A DNA stretch of 64,000 nucleotides from Desulfobacter hydrogenophilus (GCF_004319545.1 NZ_CP036313.1:4218501-4282500); one strand, 5' to 3'; positions 43,208-53,555 are shown, counted from the first letter of the stretch. The notes: a model not told the origin generated them from the sequence alone. Numbers and translations: made by a program.

Positions 43208-43216
43208 GGGGGGGGG
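43208..43216 (+). repeat. Homopolymer tract of nine G
   Basis: G9 lies at the N-terminal edge of the CarS-like reading frame. It may act as an over-long ribosome site or as a slippage (phase-variation) switch. Confidence 0.6.
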
Positions 43217-43294
43217 CATAAACTGATTGCCAATCTTAAATTTTTAATTCTCCTTTGGGGAATCAACCTGATACCGGTCCTCCTGGCCTATTTA

Positions 43295-44641
43295 ATGGAG
43301 GAAAAATGGGATACCCCGGTTGACAGGGGCATGCAGTTCAGTGATGGTCAGCCTCTTCTGGGCAACCACAAAACCATCCGGGGGGTGGTTGGGGGGATTT
43401 TGGCTGGCGGTGCTGGCGCCCTCATCCTAAACCTGCCACTATGGGCTGGGGTGTCGATCGGGATGCTTAGCATGGCCGGGGATCTTTTGAACAGCTTTAT
43501 TAAACGCCGCCTGGGAAAAACCGAGGGTCAGGAATTCCCTGTCATGGACCAATTCCTGGAAGGGGCATTGCCCTTGGTCGTCCTGGTCCCCCTTGCCCAG
43601 GTGTCCCTGGCCGGTGGGATATACCTTCTTCTGATTTTTGTTGCCACGGCCCATGCTGGTGCCAAGTTCCTGAACCAGATTCTGAGAGCAGAGCCATTTG
43701 CAGGATATACTCGACGACTGAGGTCCAGGACCCGCTTCCGGGAATGGCGTGGTTGTCAGACCATCGGGTATCCTTTTCATCCCATCATCAACATAGAGCG
43801 GAGCCTGTATTACAACGCTTTCATGAAAACGGTGTTCAAAGGCCTGGGGCTTTATGCAAAAGGAAAGCAGAACGCCTTGGATATCCATTGCAGGGAATTG
43901 GAATTTGTTTTCCCCAACCTTCCTCCGGCCTTCGATCAGTATACGATCTTGTTCATATCGGACCTTCACCTGGATTGTATGGAGGGTATTACTGAAAAGG
44001 CCAGGGAGGTTGTGTATAGATTGAGCCCGGATCTCTGCATCCTTGGCGGGGATTACCGGACCGAATCATGGGGTTCCTATTCTATAGCTATGGAGAACAT
44101 CAAAAATCTGCTTGCCAATATCTGTCCCAAAGACGGAATTTTTGCGGTCCTGGGCAATCATGACTGCCTGGAAATGGTCAGCCCGCTGCGGGAAATAGGG
44201 GTCAGGTTCTTGATTAATGACAATGCTGCCATTGAGAGGTCAGGGGACCGAATCTGGATTGCAGGGGTGGATGACCCGTATTATTTTGAGGGTCATGACC
44301 TTGAAGACGCATTTATTGGCATTCCGGAAAATGGCTTTTCCATCCTGGCTGCCCATACCCCGGCGATTTTTAAGGCTGCGGCAGGCTTCAGGCCCAATCT
44401 CTACCTTTGCGGCCACACTCATGCCGGCCAAGTACAGATCCCCGGAATCGGACCGGTGATCACTCATGCCAGAGTGCCCCGAAAAATGATCTATGGCCAA
44501 TGGCAGTTTGGTTCCATGATGGGGTATACCAGTTCAGGATTAGGTACTTCGGGCCTTCCGGTCCGGTTCGGCTGCCGGGGAGAGGTGGTCCTGATCCGTC
44601 TAAAAAGAGGGACAAAGCAGCCTATTCAATCGAGTGAATAG
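43295..44641 (+). CDS. CarS-like CDP-lipid synthase domain fused to a metallophosphoesterase
   Basis: The first ~130 residues match the CDP-archaeol synthase (CarS/DUF46) family: DRGMQFSDGQPLLGNHKTIR then AGDLLNSFIKRRLGKTEGQE. The C-terminal half is a calcineurin-like phosphoesterase: FISDLHLDC, GGDY, GNHDC, AAHTP and LCGHTHAGQVQ. The frame stays open upstream to about 43205 and encodes the expected first TM (LIANLKFLILLWGINLIPVL), but no ATG, GTG or TTG is found there. The native start is therefore either a CTG near 43223 or lost, or the gene starts internally at 43295. Membrane lipid or lipid A precursor metabolism is likely. Confidence 0.7.
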   Translation: MEEKWDTPVDRGMQFSDGQPLLGNHKTIRGVVGGILAGGAGALILNLPLWAGVSIGMLSMAGDLLNSFIKRRLGKTEGQEFPVMDQFLEGALPLVVLVPLAQVSLAGGIYLLLIFVATAHAGAKFLNQILRAEPFAGYTRRLRSRTRFREWRGCQTIGYPFHPIINIERSLYYNAFMKTVFKGLGLYAKGKQNALDIHCRELEFVFPNLPPAFDQYTILFISDLHLDCMEGITEKAREVVYRLSPDLCILGGDYRTESWGSYSIAMENIKNLLANICPKDGIFAVLGNHDCLEMVSPLREIGVRFLINDNAAIERSGDRIWIAGVDDPYYFEGHDLEDAFIGIPENGFSILAAHTPAIFKAAAGFRPNLYLCGHTHAGQVQIPGIGPVITHARVPRKMIYGQWQFGSMMGYTSSGLGTSGLPVRFGCRGEVVLIRLKRGTKQPIQSSE

Positions 44642-44737
44642 AGAAATTTAACCCATCAATGCGTCTTATCTCAAATTCCGTTGCTGAAGTATTTCCGGGA
44701 TATTCCGCCTGCCGTTAAGGATACAATTTTTTTGACT

Positions 44738-44896
44738 TCATACCAGGGAATCCCAATTGCTGATACAGTTGAATAGCTTCCCCAAAACATTGAGAAGAAT
44801 AAAGGTGGGGACGGCAGTGACGCCGGGACAGTAATGGGCAGCCTTTTCCGGCTTTGAAAAACCGGTGCTTTCAAAGGTTACCTCAGACGGGACCAT
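44738..44896 (-). pseudogene. Thioredoxin-fold gene remnant
   Basis: A minus-strand frame reads FESTGFSKPEKAAHYCPGVT then AVPTFILL, with the cis-Pro AVPTF typical of thioredoxin-like proteins. A one-base shift then gives GEAIQLYQQLG, as expected for the following strand. No CxxC region is present. The rest of 44642-44985 holds nothing else supported. Confidence 0.35.
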
Positions 44897-44985
44897 GAAG
44901 CGAATTTATCCAAGTGGTCAAAGTGGCCGATATCCCAGGCATGGCACCAATATTTACACAAACGTTGTTTTGACACGAAATCAAG

Positions 44986-45528
44986 TTATTTTTGGCAATC
45001 GGTATAATCGTACATATTCTCTTCTAAACGACTCCGGATTAAATCACATGCATCTTGAAGGGCTTCATTGGTAATGGTCTGGGCATCTGCTGATAGTTCC
45101 CGTATCTTTTCTTCATCAATCTCGGTAATTTTATTGATGGCAAATTCGTCCACCTCGCCATCCTCTGCAAGAAGACCGCATCCGCCAATAACACCCAGGT
45201 ATTCCTCTTTAAAAAAAATTGGAACAACCAGCTTGAGCAATCCGGCATCACACTCCTCTATCACTGCCTCTTTTGTAGTGCGGGCCTGGTTGGACATATT
45301 CATATGGGCAACAGCACAGATAAAACTCTGTCCTTTTTCAGTGGATTTGATCACCGGGCACAGGGAGTTGGACCAATTGGCGTTATCAGTGATCCGCACC
45401 CCCTCGGTGTTAAAAACAGAGCTTTGAAAATGAAATTCATCCGCCAATTCCAATTCAAGTTCAATCCATTTTTCAACGGGCATAAGATCGGTTAACTGCA
45501 TATTATACTTACTCCTTGTTTTTTTCAT
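44986..45528 (-). CDS. PocR-domain sensory protein
   Basis: The 180-residue cytoplasmic protein consists of one PocR domain. It has LTDLMPVEKWIELELELADE, then FNTEGVRITDNANWSNSLCP with the first Cys, GQSFICAVAHMNM with the second, ECDAGLLKLVVPIFF and IGGCGLL. PocR domains bind small hydrocarbon or metal-linked ligands and usually precede HTH or kinase domains; here the domain stands alone. A membrane protein remnant is coupled upstream by an ATGA overlap. Confidence 0.82.
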   Translation of the reverse strand: MKKTRSKYNMQLTDLMPVEKWIELELELADEFHFQSSVFNTEGVRITDNANWSNSLCPVIKSTEKGQSFICAVAHMNMSNQARTTKEAVIEECDAGLLKLVVPIFFKEEYLGVIGGCGLLAEDGEVDEFAINKITEIDEEKIRELSADAQTITNEALQDACDLIRSRLEENMYDYTDCQK

Positions 45529-45674
45529 AGAGAATCAATTTTAATTAGTGGTGCGATTATATAAAAACCCAAAATAGGTATCAGCAAAATATAGACCAAG
45601 ACTATCCTATCCCCTAAAAATTCAAGTACCATTGCGCCAGAAAGGGTTAAAGATAAAGCGCTTAAAGGTATTTC
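45525..45674 (-). pseudogene. C-terminal remnant of a membrane transporter upstream of the PocR gene
   Basis: Reads IPLSALSLTLSGAMVLEFLG, DRIVLVYILLIPILGFYIIA, PLIKIDSL and a stop that overlaps the PocR ATG (ATGA). It has the look of the last one or two TM helices of a transporter. An in-frame stop just upstream and no N-terminal part mark it as a remnant. The remaining 45675-45939 shows no gene. Confidence 0.5.
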
Positions 45675-45939
45675 AGCCTATATTCGACAATTTAAATTTA
45701 GTATATCATTTAGTTAATAGCTCAAGAATGATTCGCAAAATCGCACCTTTACTGTCGCATTTATGCCCGGGTTTTAATGGGAACAAGATCCCTTGATATG
45801 AAGTGACATTGAGCCACGATCAGAAAATCCAAAGTTGACTTTTCATTTTAAATTGCTAACTTTTTGATTTTTAAATGGAGAAACAAGCAGGCTACATACC
45901 TGTGATGAAATAAAAAGAATATAATTTAGGAGATCAATC

Positions 45940-46659
45940 ATGAAACCTGTTGCCATCATTAAGACAGGAAACACATTTTCTGATATTAAAAACAATCACG
46001 GCGATTTTGAAACCTGGATAGCAAATGGGCTCGGTTCTGCTACTCCTGCCATTGAGATCATTGATGTAACATTGCACCATCCGTTGCCGCAACCGGACAG
46101 CTTGGCTGGGGCCGTTATTACCGGTTCCCATGACAATGTCACTGATAATCCGCACTATTGTGCAGAATTGGAAAGTTGGATCCGCCGAATGGTCGCAGCT
46201 CAGACCCCTTTGCTCGGGATCTGTTTCGGTCATCAAATTATAGCAAAAGCTCTGGGTGGCGTGGTGGATTTTCACCCAGTCAGCCTGGAAGTCGGAACCA
46301 AAGAGATCCAATTGCTTGAGACTGGACAAAAAGATATGCTGTTCCGGGGCATGCCGGATCGATTTAAGGCTCATGTCTTCCATTCCCAAAGCATACGGGA
46401 ACTGCCCGGAAAGGCTGTTATACTGGTAAAAAACAGCTTTGAACCCTACCAGGCTGTAAGATTTGCTCCCCGGACATGGGGGGTGCAGTTTCACCCCGAA
46501 GCTGATGATGCCATTGCAAAATGTTATCTTTTTCATTTAGCCGATGATATCAGAAAAAGCGGTCAGAGTTTGAATCAACTCAGCGCCCAGCTGGAAAAAA
46601 CCCCTTATGCCGCCGCTATTCTTGAGCGATTCGGCCACATACTCTCAACCATGGTATAA
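45940..46659 (+). CDS. Class I glutamine amidotransferase-like protein
   Basis: The 239-residue protein has the nucleophile Cys in TPLLGICFGHQIIAKALGG near 90 and the His-Glu pair in TWGVQFHPEADD near 185. It is a stand-alone GATase1 domain like those named GMP synthase-like; these release ammonia from glutamine or cleave gamma-glutamyl bonds. TTAGGAGATC gives the ribosome site. No partner synthetase is adjacent, so the substrate is unknown. Confidence 0.88.
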   Translation: MKPVAIIKTGNTFSDIKNNHGDFETWIANGLGSATPAIEIIDVTLHHPLPQPDSLAGAVITGSHDNVTDNPHYCAELESWIRRMVAAQTPLLGICFGHQIIAKALGGVVDFHPVSLEVGTKEIQLLETGQKDMLFRGMPDRFKAHVFHSQSIRELPGKAVILVKNSFEPYQAVRFAPRTWGVQFHPEADDAIAKCYLFHLADDIRKSGQSLNQLSAQLEKTPYAAAILERFGHILSTMV

Positions 46660-46773
46660 GGGGCGCTTTACAATTACCCTTGCCCCTAAAAATGAAGAGT
46701 TACTTCCCCTGCTTCCAAGCCCCCAAAGTTATCTTCGGCGATCAGCTTAGCCAGAATAAAGAAAAACACCATT

Positions 46774-47016
46774 TCAAAACCGGTCATCTGTCTGCTGCTT
46801 TAATTCCTCCACGATTTTGCGTAATTCTTCATTCTCAGCGATCATGTTGCGCATTTCGGGGAAACGGTTTATATTTTTTCGGACGGACTGTTTTAAATAT
46901 TTTGTTTCAACTTTATAAAGGGATGCAAGATCCCTGTCTAACATAACTTTAGTGCCCCGGATAATATAAATTTTTTCTGTAATTTGTTCAGTGGCAACAA
47001 GTTCTATTTCAGTCAC
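46774..47016 (-). pseudogene. ORF6N-domain gene with internal deletion
   Basis: The N-terminus is a normal ORF6N domain ([40 protein letters not shown]). After RFPE the middle of the protein is missing and the frame goes straight into the usual C-terminal coiled coil ([18 protein letters not shown]). Total 80 residues instead of about 150-200. ORF6N proteins are phage-related DNA-binding proteins. The deletion is in frame, so a short product may still be made. Confidence 0.65.
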
Positions 47017-47106
47017 TTTGTCTCCTATCTTAATGTTACAGGCTGTGATATTAAAATTTGGCTCTTGTCGCGTTTTGGCGTCTTGTTTTTATGTTGGTTT
47101 TTAGGA

Positions 47107-48867
47107 TCATTCACAATTCCAGTTCCGAATTTTTTGGTAGTCACTGAGCATAAAATCCATCTCATTTTTGGTTATAGCGGCCCCGGAGTCTTTAAGCGGC
47201 GTGTAAAAAGCAGGTGCCAGGGTCTCATCGCTCGGGGTCATGCCTTCTCGCAGGTTGAATTCCCGGGCTTTGGCTGCCACGTTCAGGGCGATGCCGGACA
47301 GGTTCTCCTTTGATCCGTCCATGCCTGTGGCTGCTGTGATCATTTCTCCAAGCAGTTCCCAGGGGTAAAGGTCTCGGTAAAACTTGCACAGGATCAAGGT
47401 GTCAAACAGGGTGAGTCTGTCTTCAAAATCAATAAAGAGTTTTGCTTTGCCCTCCATCTGTCTGGGATCTATCATGCCGGCCAATTCAGGTTTATAAAAG
47501 GTTGCCCGCAGATGGCAGGCTCCCCGATCTGAGGCGGCATAGGCCAGGCCCATACCCTTGAGTACCCTGGGATCGTAGCCCGCCGGTTCCATGCCCTTAA
47601 CATGCACAGCCTGATCCTCCATACCAAAGACTTTCGCAGCATGGCGAATGCCCTGGGCCAGGGTCCGGCCGATGCCCGCTGCATTGGTCGCAATTTTAAC
47701 AAGCAGTTCTTCGATAGCCCGGGCGTCACCGAATTGGATGGCATAGTCGGATTTTCCCTGTTCGTGGGCCATCATGGCAAAGGCTGCCAAATTGCCGGCA
47801 GTGATGGTGTCAATCCCCAGACTGTCGCAAACATGGTTGAGCCGGACGATCTGCTCCACCTCCTCTACCATGCACAGGCCGCCAAAGGTGTATAGGGTCT
47901 CATACTCCGGCCCTTCCAGCACCAGTCCCTTGTGTTCCCCCTGGGTGACCTTTGTCATCCGGCCGCAGGACAGATAGCATTTGGCGCAGGCATGGGGGGT
48001 GACATCGCATTGGCTGTGCAGAGCCTCTGCCGATATTTTTTCCCAATGAGGGGCGTATCCTTTGGTCCAGTAGCGGGTGGGAAAAGCACCAGCATTGTTC
48101 ATGACCTTTACCATCTGGGAGGTACCCATGGACTTATAGGCCTGGGCCACGGGATTATCTTTGGCCTCGGCAGCCATGGCCTTCGCAAGTCGGGTCAGCC
48201 CTTTTTTATCAAAAACTTCCCGTTTTTTGTTTCCGGAAAAAACAATGGCTTTCAGTTTCTTTGCACCCATGACTGTGCCGGTTCCGGCCCGTCCCGCACA
48301 CCGCCATCCATCGTTTTTAATGATGGAAAATTTAACCCCGGCCTCGGCTGCCGGGCCGATCACGCTGAGTCCGGTTTTCCAGCCCTTGGGGTACTTGTCG
48401 CTGAATTCGGATTTAACGACGGACTCGGTTTCAAAGGTGTCTTTACCGGCAAGGTGGCAGGCGTCGTGGAAAAAGGCCCCTTCCGGAGTGATTTCCATCA
48501 GGGTCAAACCGTCTGACCTGCCGTGAATAACAATGGCGTCAAAGCCTGTGGCGGCAATGGCTTCAGGGACCTTACCTCCGGAATAGGACTCGGCATAGAG
48601 ACCGGTCAAAGGGGATTTGGTAAAGACCCCGTACCTGGAACTGCCCCAGGTGGCGGTGCCGGTAACGGCGCCCGTGGCAAAGATCAGACGGTTTTCCGGC
48701 GAAAGGGGATCAATACCCGGTGGGTTCAGTTCCGTCAGCAGCCAGGTGGCAAGCCCCTTGCCCCCCAAAAATTTTTCGTACACCGTCTGATCCACGGTAT
48801 TGATTTCTGCTTTCTGATTAGACAGATCCACGTAAAGAATCTGATTAAAGAAACCTTTCACTTCCAC
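47107..48867 (-). CDS. aor: Aldehyde:ferredoxin oxidoreductase (tungsten enzyme)
   Basis: Oxidises aldehydes to acids with reduction of ferredoxin, using a tungstopterin and a 4Fe-4S cluster. The 586-residue protein has the N-terminal AOR fold (LGGKGLATWLL, FATGAVTGTATWGSSRYGVF), the cluster motif C-x2-C-x3-C in PHACAKCYLSCGR, and a fourth Cys in LFDTLILCKFYRDLYP. Length is typical (about 580-620). It is a single gene. Tungsten AORs are common in strict anaerobes, including sulfate reducers. Confidence 0.93.
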   Translation of the reverse strand: MEVKGFFNQILYVDLSNQKAEINTVDQTVYEKFLGGKGLATWLLTELNPPGIDPLSPENRLIFATGAVTGTATWGSSRYGVFTKSPLTGLYAESYSGGKVPEAIAATGFDAIVIHGRSDGLTLMEITPEGAFFHDACHLAGKDTFETESVVKSEFSDKYPKGWKTGLSVIGPAAEAGVKFSIIKNDGWRCAGRAGTGTVMGAKKLKAIVFSGNKKREVFDKKGLTRLAKAMAAEAKDNPVAQAYKSMGTSQMVKVMNNAGAFPTRYWTKGYAPHWEKISAEALHSQCDVTPHACAKCYLSCGRMTKVTQGEHKGLVLEGPEYETLYTFGGLCMVEEVEQIVRLNHVCDSLGIDTITAGNLAAFAMMAHEQGKSDYAIQFGDARAIEELLVKIATNAAGIGRTLAQGIRHAAKVFGMEDQAVHVKGMEPAGYDPRVLKGMGLAYAASDRGACHLRATFYKPELAGMIDPRQMEGKAKLFIDFEDRLTLFDTLILCKFYRDLYPWELLGEMITAATGMDGSKENLSGIALNVAAKAREFNLREGMTPSDETLAPAFYTPLKDSGAAITKNEMDFMLSDYQKIRNWNCE

Positions 48868-49094
48868 CTCCTTTTTTTCTCGAAATGCCTATCTCTTATT
48901 GACGGTTATGCGAAGGAGATTAACCATCCCTGACAACGAAAAGCAAGAATAAATTGATTTTTTAAAGGTCCGACAAATCGAGATTTTTGGAAATTAACCG
49001 CGATAAGTTGTTTTTTATATGACGGCCTTGATCAGCGGGGCAAATAACCTTGCCATTCACGCTCCATAGGACTTTGACTTAATCAATCCAAGGA

Positions 49095-52000
49095 TTAAAA
49101 AATAGATGACAAAATCTGCTTTGTATCAAGCAACGCCCGTGAAATATTACTGCGTTTGCGCCCAAGCTGGATGCGGACACTTGTTTTTTTGACAAACTTT
49201 GCATCCACTGTCTTTTTCAAGATGGTTTCAATGTCAGTCAGGGTGCGGGTCATATGGTCGGGGGAGAACTCCAGGACCAATACATCCGGGGTAACATCCA
49301 GACGTTTGACCCCGGCCTTGATGGCAAAAATCCTGAGCATGATTTTAAGCAGCATGTTTTCAGCCGATTTGGGCAGCTTACCATACCGGTCCACCAACTC
49401 TTTTTTCATGTCGGCGATGTCTGATACCCGGGTCAGTCGTGACAGTCTTCGGTAAATGGTCAAACGCTGCTCCACAGATTCGATGTAATCATCTGGAAAC
49501 CCCGAAGACATGGATGCGTTGATTTCAGGTTCCAGCGGGTCGGTGACATGCTCACCCTTCATATCTTTAACGGCATGGTCCAAAAGTTTAAGAAACATAT
49601 CATAACCCACGGCTGCAATGTGACCAGACTGGGAGGCGCCTAAGGCCGTCCCTGCCCCGCGAATCTGAAGGTCTTTCATGGCAATCTGAAATCCGGACCC
49701 AAGGTCCCGGTGTTCCATAAGGGCTGCCAGCCGCTTTCTGGCATCTTTGGTAAGCCGGGACTCATCTGAAATAAACAGATATGCGTAAGCCTGGTCGTCC
49801 CCCCGTCCGATACGGCCGCGCAGCTGGTAGATCTGGGACAGGCCGAAACGCTCTGCGTTGTCTATAATCATGGTGTTGGCACTGGGGATGTCCAGCCCCG
49901 ATTCAATAATGGTGGTGCAGACCAGCACATTGATCTGCTGGTGAATGAACTGTTCCATCACCTTTTCAAGTTCGGTTTCGGACAATCTGCCATGGGCCAC
50001 ACCGACCTTTGCATCGGGAATCATTTTTTGTATATTTTCGGCTGTTTTGAATATGGTTTTTATGTTGTTGTGAACAAAAAAGACCTGGCCCTTTCTATCC
50101 AGCTCTTTGGTAACCGCTTCCCGGACTACTGCATCTTCGTAGTTGGTGATGTATGAAATAATGGGCCGGCGGTCTGCGGGCGGGGTGGTAATCACGGAAA
50201 TATCGCGCATACCAGTCAAAGACATGTGCAGGGTTCTTGGAATGGGTGTGGCAGACAGTGCCAGGACATCCACCGCAGCCCGTTTTTCTTTTAATTTTTC
50301 CTTGTGCTTGACCCCGAACCGCTGCTCTTCGTCAATAATCAAAAGCCCCAGGGACTTAAAGATCACATCCTTTTGCAATAGCCTGTGGGTACCGATGACA
50401 ATATCCACTTTACCTGCGGCGGTTCTTTTTAAGATATCGGTCTGTTCTTTTCTGTTACGGAAACGGGACAGACACTCGGTGGTGACCGGATAATCATTGA
50501 AACGCTCCCGGAACGTATTCAGGTGCTGCTCGGCCAGGATGGTGGTAGGCACCACCAACGCCACCTGTGTGCCGTCGTTCACCGCCTTGAACGCGGCTCG
50601 GATGGCCACTTCGGTTTTTCCATAGCCCACATCCCCGCAGACCAGCCGGTCCATGGGTTGATCCTTTTCCATATCCAGGTGGACATCGTCTATGGCACGC
50701 AGTTGATCCCTTGTCTCTTCATAGGGGAAGCCTGCTTCAAAATCATTGTAGTAGTTATCCGGACGGCTGAATGAAAATCCTTTGGCCACTTTGCGCCGGG
50801 CATACAGATCAAGCAGGCCTGCTGCCATTTTTTCAACTTCGGCCTTGGCCTTGGCCTTGGAATTTGTCCAGGATTTGGATCCTATTTTATCCAGCACGGG
50901 GGTGTAGCCGTCCACTCCGATATACTTGCCGATGACCTCCATCCTGTCCACGGGGACGTAGAGCTTATCATCATCCTGGTAGACCACCAGAATAAAATCC
51001 TGGGTGATGCCGGATACCGTAAGGCTGAACAAACCATCATACCGCCCTACCCCATGCTCTAAATGAACCACAAAATCGCCGTTTTTAAGCTCTTCGGGAG
51101 CAATGAACTCCGCCTTTAAATCCCGTTTTGCCGACACCCTGCGCCGGATTCGTTTTTTGCCGAAAATCTCACCTTCGGTCACAATACTAAGATTTTCCAG
51201 GTCCGGGATAAAGCCTGCGCTTAAAGCGCCCACGGTAAAATATAAGCCGGGCTTCATATCGGAAAGACCACTGAAATTGCGGCAAAATTGCGGCTCGATG
51301 CCGTAGGGCGCAAGAAGTGCATTCAACCGCTTTGCCTGGGCATCCTGGCTGAGCACAAACAAAATGTATTGAACATCCTGCTGCTGTTGCCCAATCCATT
51401 CCACCAAAGGGGTTAACGGTGTGGCGTCTTTTGTTCTGTTGCGCAAGGATTCCGACAGCGCCCGGTTGTCTGAACACTTCAGGGAAAGAACATTAGCCGT
51501 ACCTTTGTCCCGTTCCAGCATGAGCGTTTTAAAACAAAGGGTTTTAGATGCAAATATTTTTTCTTCGACGGTCTGCCAGTTCCGGCAAATGGATTCCGGG
51601 GGCAGGCTTAATCGTTTTTCATCAGCCAGGGTACTAAAATGATGCTTTAACCCGTCATGGAACTCCTCTGCCTTTTGAGGCAGCACATCGGCATCATCCA
51701 GTATGAAAAAGGTGTTTTCCGGTAAATAGTCGAACAAGGTGGCCAGGGAATCATACACAATGGGCAACATGGACTCGATGCCGTCAAACCGCCCTTTGTC
51801 CCGGATCTGGTTGACGTAATCCCGGATTCTGTCCGCGGTAAGTCCGGCCTGGGCGCCTGCCTTTCGCAGACGGGCCTGGACATGGGGCAAACTTTGTTTT
51901 GTGATCACAGCTTCCGTGGCCGGAACAATAATGGTTTCAGCAAGTTCCTTTGTGCCGCGCTGGGTATAGGGCGAAAAATGGCGTATGGATTCCACAAGAT

Positions 52001-52571
52001 CCCCAAAAAATTCCAGGCGGACCGGCTGTTTGAGCCCCGGGGAAAATATGTCAATAATACCACCCCTGACTGCATACTCACCAGGGTCCTCAACAAGGGT
52101 GGATCTGGTATACCCGCTTGCTTCAAGATTTTCCAGCAACCGATCCCTGTCAATCTCTTCATTTGCCATAACCAGTTCAAAACTGTCTGTCATGACGTCT
52201 TTGGGCATCAGGAAAGATAAAAGCGGATCAACATACGTCACCAGAAGAAACCTGTCCCGGATGGTCTCACTAATGCTGAACAGGGCCGCAAGTCTTGAGG
52301 CAGATGTCTCTTTATGAAAGGAAATATTCTTGGCACCCGGATAATGGCTGCCGGGGAAAAAAATGATGCGCTGCCGGTCGGTCGGCATAAAAAATTGAAG
52401 ATCCGAAATAAAGGCTGCCGCTTTTTTTGCATCGGGCAAGACAACGACCAAAGGCTGGTTCAAGCGGGAAAACATTTGGGCAATCGTCCACGCTTTCGGA
52501 GCATAGTCGTCACCCATGGCAAGCATGGTATGCTTATTTTTTTTCAACGAATTTAAAATGGCATAAATCAT
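49095..52571 (-). CDS. mfd: Transcription-repair coupling factor Mfd
   Basis: Removes stalled RNA polymerase and recruits UvrA. The 1158-residue protein has a UvrB-like N-terminal region, the CarD-like RNA-polymerase interaction domain (DFVVHLEHGVGRYDGLFSL near 500), and a RecG-type helicase with Walker A CGDVGYGKTEVAIRAA and the DEEQ box LLIIDEEQRFGVKHKEKL. The C-terminal TRCF domain includes EPEINASMSSGFPDDYI and EQRLTIYRRLSRL. Length is that of a full enzyme. Confidence 0.95.
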   Translation of the reverse strand: MIYAILNSLKKNKHTMLAMGDDYAPKAWTIAQMFSRLNQPLVVVLPDAKKAAAFISDLQFFMPTDRQRIIFFPGSHYPGAKNISFHKETSASRLAALFSISETIRDRFLLVTYVDPLLSFLMPKDVMTDSFELVMANEEIDRDRLLENLEASGYTRSTLVEDPGEYAVRGGIIDIFSPGLKQPVRLEFFGDLVESIRHFSPYTQRGTKELAETIIVPATEAVITKQSLPHVQARLRKAGAQAGLTADRIRDYVNQIRDKGRFDGIESMLPIVYDSLATLFDYLPENTFFILDDADVLPQKAEEFHDGLKHHFSTLADEKRLSLPPESICRNWQTVEEKIFASKTLCFKTLMLERDKGTANVLSLKCSDNRALSESLRNRTKDATPLTPLVEWIGQQQQDVQYILFVLSQDAQAKRLNALLAPYGIEPQFCRNFSGLSDMKPGLYFTVGALSAGFIPDLENLSIVTEGEIFGKKRIRRRVSAKRDLKAEFIAPEELKNGDFVVHLEHGVGRYDGLFSLTVSGITQDFILVVYQDDDKLYVPVDRMEVIGKYIGVDGYTPVLDKIGSKSWTNSKAKAKAEVEKMAAGLLDLYARRKVAKGFSFSRPDNYYNDFEAGFPYEETRDQLRAIDDVHLDMEKDQPMDRLVCGDVGYGKTEVAIRAAFKAVNDGTQVALVVPTTILAEQHLNTFRERFNDYPVTTECLSRFRNRKEQTDILKRTAAGKVDIVIGTHRLLQKDVIFKSLGLLIIDEEQRFGVKHKEKLKEKRAAVDVLALSATPIPRTLHMSLTGMRDISVITTPPADRRPIISYITNYEDAVVREAVTKELDRKGQVFFVHNNIKTIFKTAENIQKMIPDAKVGVAHGRLSETELEKVMEQFIHQQINVLVCTTIIESGLDIPSANTMIIDNAERFGLSQIYQLRGRIGRGDDQAYAYLFISDESRLTKDARKRLAALMEHRDLGSGFQIAMKDLQIRGAGTALGASQSGHIAAVGYDMFLKLLDHAVKDMKGEHVTDPLEPEINASMSSGFPDDYIESVEQRLTIYRRLSRLTRVSDIADMKKELVDRYGKLPKSAENMLLKIMLRIFAIKAGVKRLDVTPDVLVLEFSPDHMTRTLTDIETILKKTVDAKFVKKTSVRIQLGRKRSNISRALLDTKQILSSIF

Positions 52572-52645
52572 TTAAAGCCCCTGGGGATTTTTAAAACAAA
52601 GCTGAGAATCTATCATCCAGGTATCAAGTATGCAAGTGCTAAGCT

Positions 52646-53533
52646 TTATTTTCTAGGATGAAATTCATGATGCATTTTAATCAGGTAATCGCGTGAGATA
52701 TGGGTGTAAATCTGGGTGCTTGAAATATCGGAATGACCGAGCATGGTCTGGACCGACCGCAGGTCCGCCCCACCCTCGATCAGGTGGGTGGCAAAGGAGT
52801 GGCGCAGGGTATGGGGGGAGACAGGCCGGACAATACCGGCCACAAGGGCGTATTTTTTTATAATTTTCCAGAATGATTGACGGGTCATGGGCTTGCCTGC
52901 CCTCGCAATAAACAAAAAATCACTGGATAACTGCTTTAATGTCGTGGGACGCCCCTGATCCAGCCAAATTCTTACCACATCTTTGGCCTTTGAACCAATG
53001 GGTACAATTCTCTCTTTGGCGCCTTTGCCCATGACCCTGACAAGACCTGCATCCAGATTTACGTCAACCACCTTTAAAAATACAAGCTCTGAGACCCGGA
53101 GTCCGGCCCCGTACATGATTTCCATCATGGCAAGATTTCTTTGCCCTTTGGGTGTTGTGATATCACAGGCGTTTAAAAGCGCTTCCACCTCATTGACGGA
53201 GATGACACCCGGCAAATGCCGGCCGGTTTTGGGAATATCAATATCTTTTAGGGGATTGACGGATATCAATTTCTCTGCTGTCAGGTATTTATAAAATCCC
53301 CTGATGGAGATCAGGTGCCTGGCCCTGGATTTAGCTGACAGCCCCTGACGGGTCAGATAAACCAGCCATCCAAGAATGGCCGTGGTGTCGGCATTATCAA
53401 GAGTTTCAATCCCGTTGTCAGACAGATAATTGATATATGAGGCTAAATCTGTTCCATAGGCTGTAATGCTGTTAGCAGAAAGGCCTTTTTCTATGGTCAG
53501 ATGATCCATATATGTGTCTACCAGTTCATGCAT
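52646..53533 (-). CDS. xerD: Site-specific tyrosine recombinase XerD
   Basis: Resolves chromosome dimers at dif with XerC. ATG 53533 gives 295 residues, the usual XerC/D size; a longer frame to 53656 overlaps the SUMF1 gene and lacks support. Catalytic residues are in MYGAGLRVSELVFLK (Arg), SPHTLRHSFATHLIEGGADL (HxLRH) and MLGHSDISSTQIYTHI (His and nucleophile Tyr). XerC against XerD cannot be firmly told; the HxLRHSFATHLIEGGADL string favours XerD. Confidence 0.85.
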   Translation of the reverse strand: MHELVDTYMDHLTIEKGLSANSITAYGTDLASYINYLSDNGIETLDNADTTAILGWLVYLTRQGLSAKSRARHLISIRGFYKYLTAEKLISVNPLKDIDIPKTGRHLPGVISVNEVEALLNACDITTPKGQRNLAMMEIMYGAGLRVSELVFLKVVDVNLDAGLVRVMGKGAKERIVPIGSKAKDVVRIWLDQGRPTTLKQLSSDFLFIARAGKPMTRQSFWKIIKKYALVAGIVRPVSPHTLRHSFATHLIEGGADLRSVQTMLGHSDISSTQIYTHISRDYLIKMHHEFHPRK

Positions 53534-53555
53534 GATTTCATCCCTTAACAGTGTT

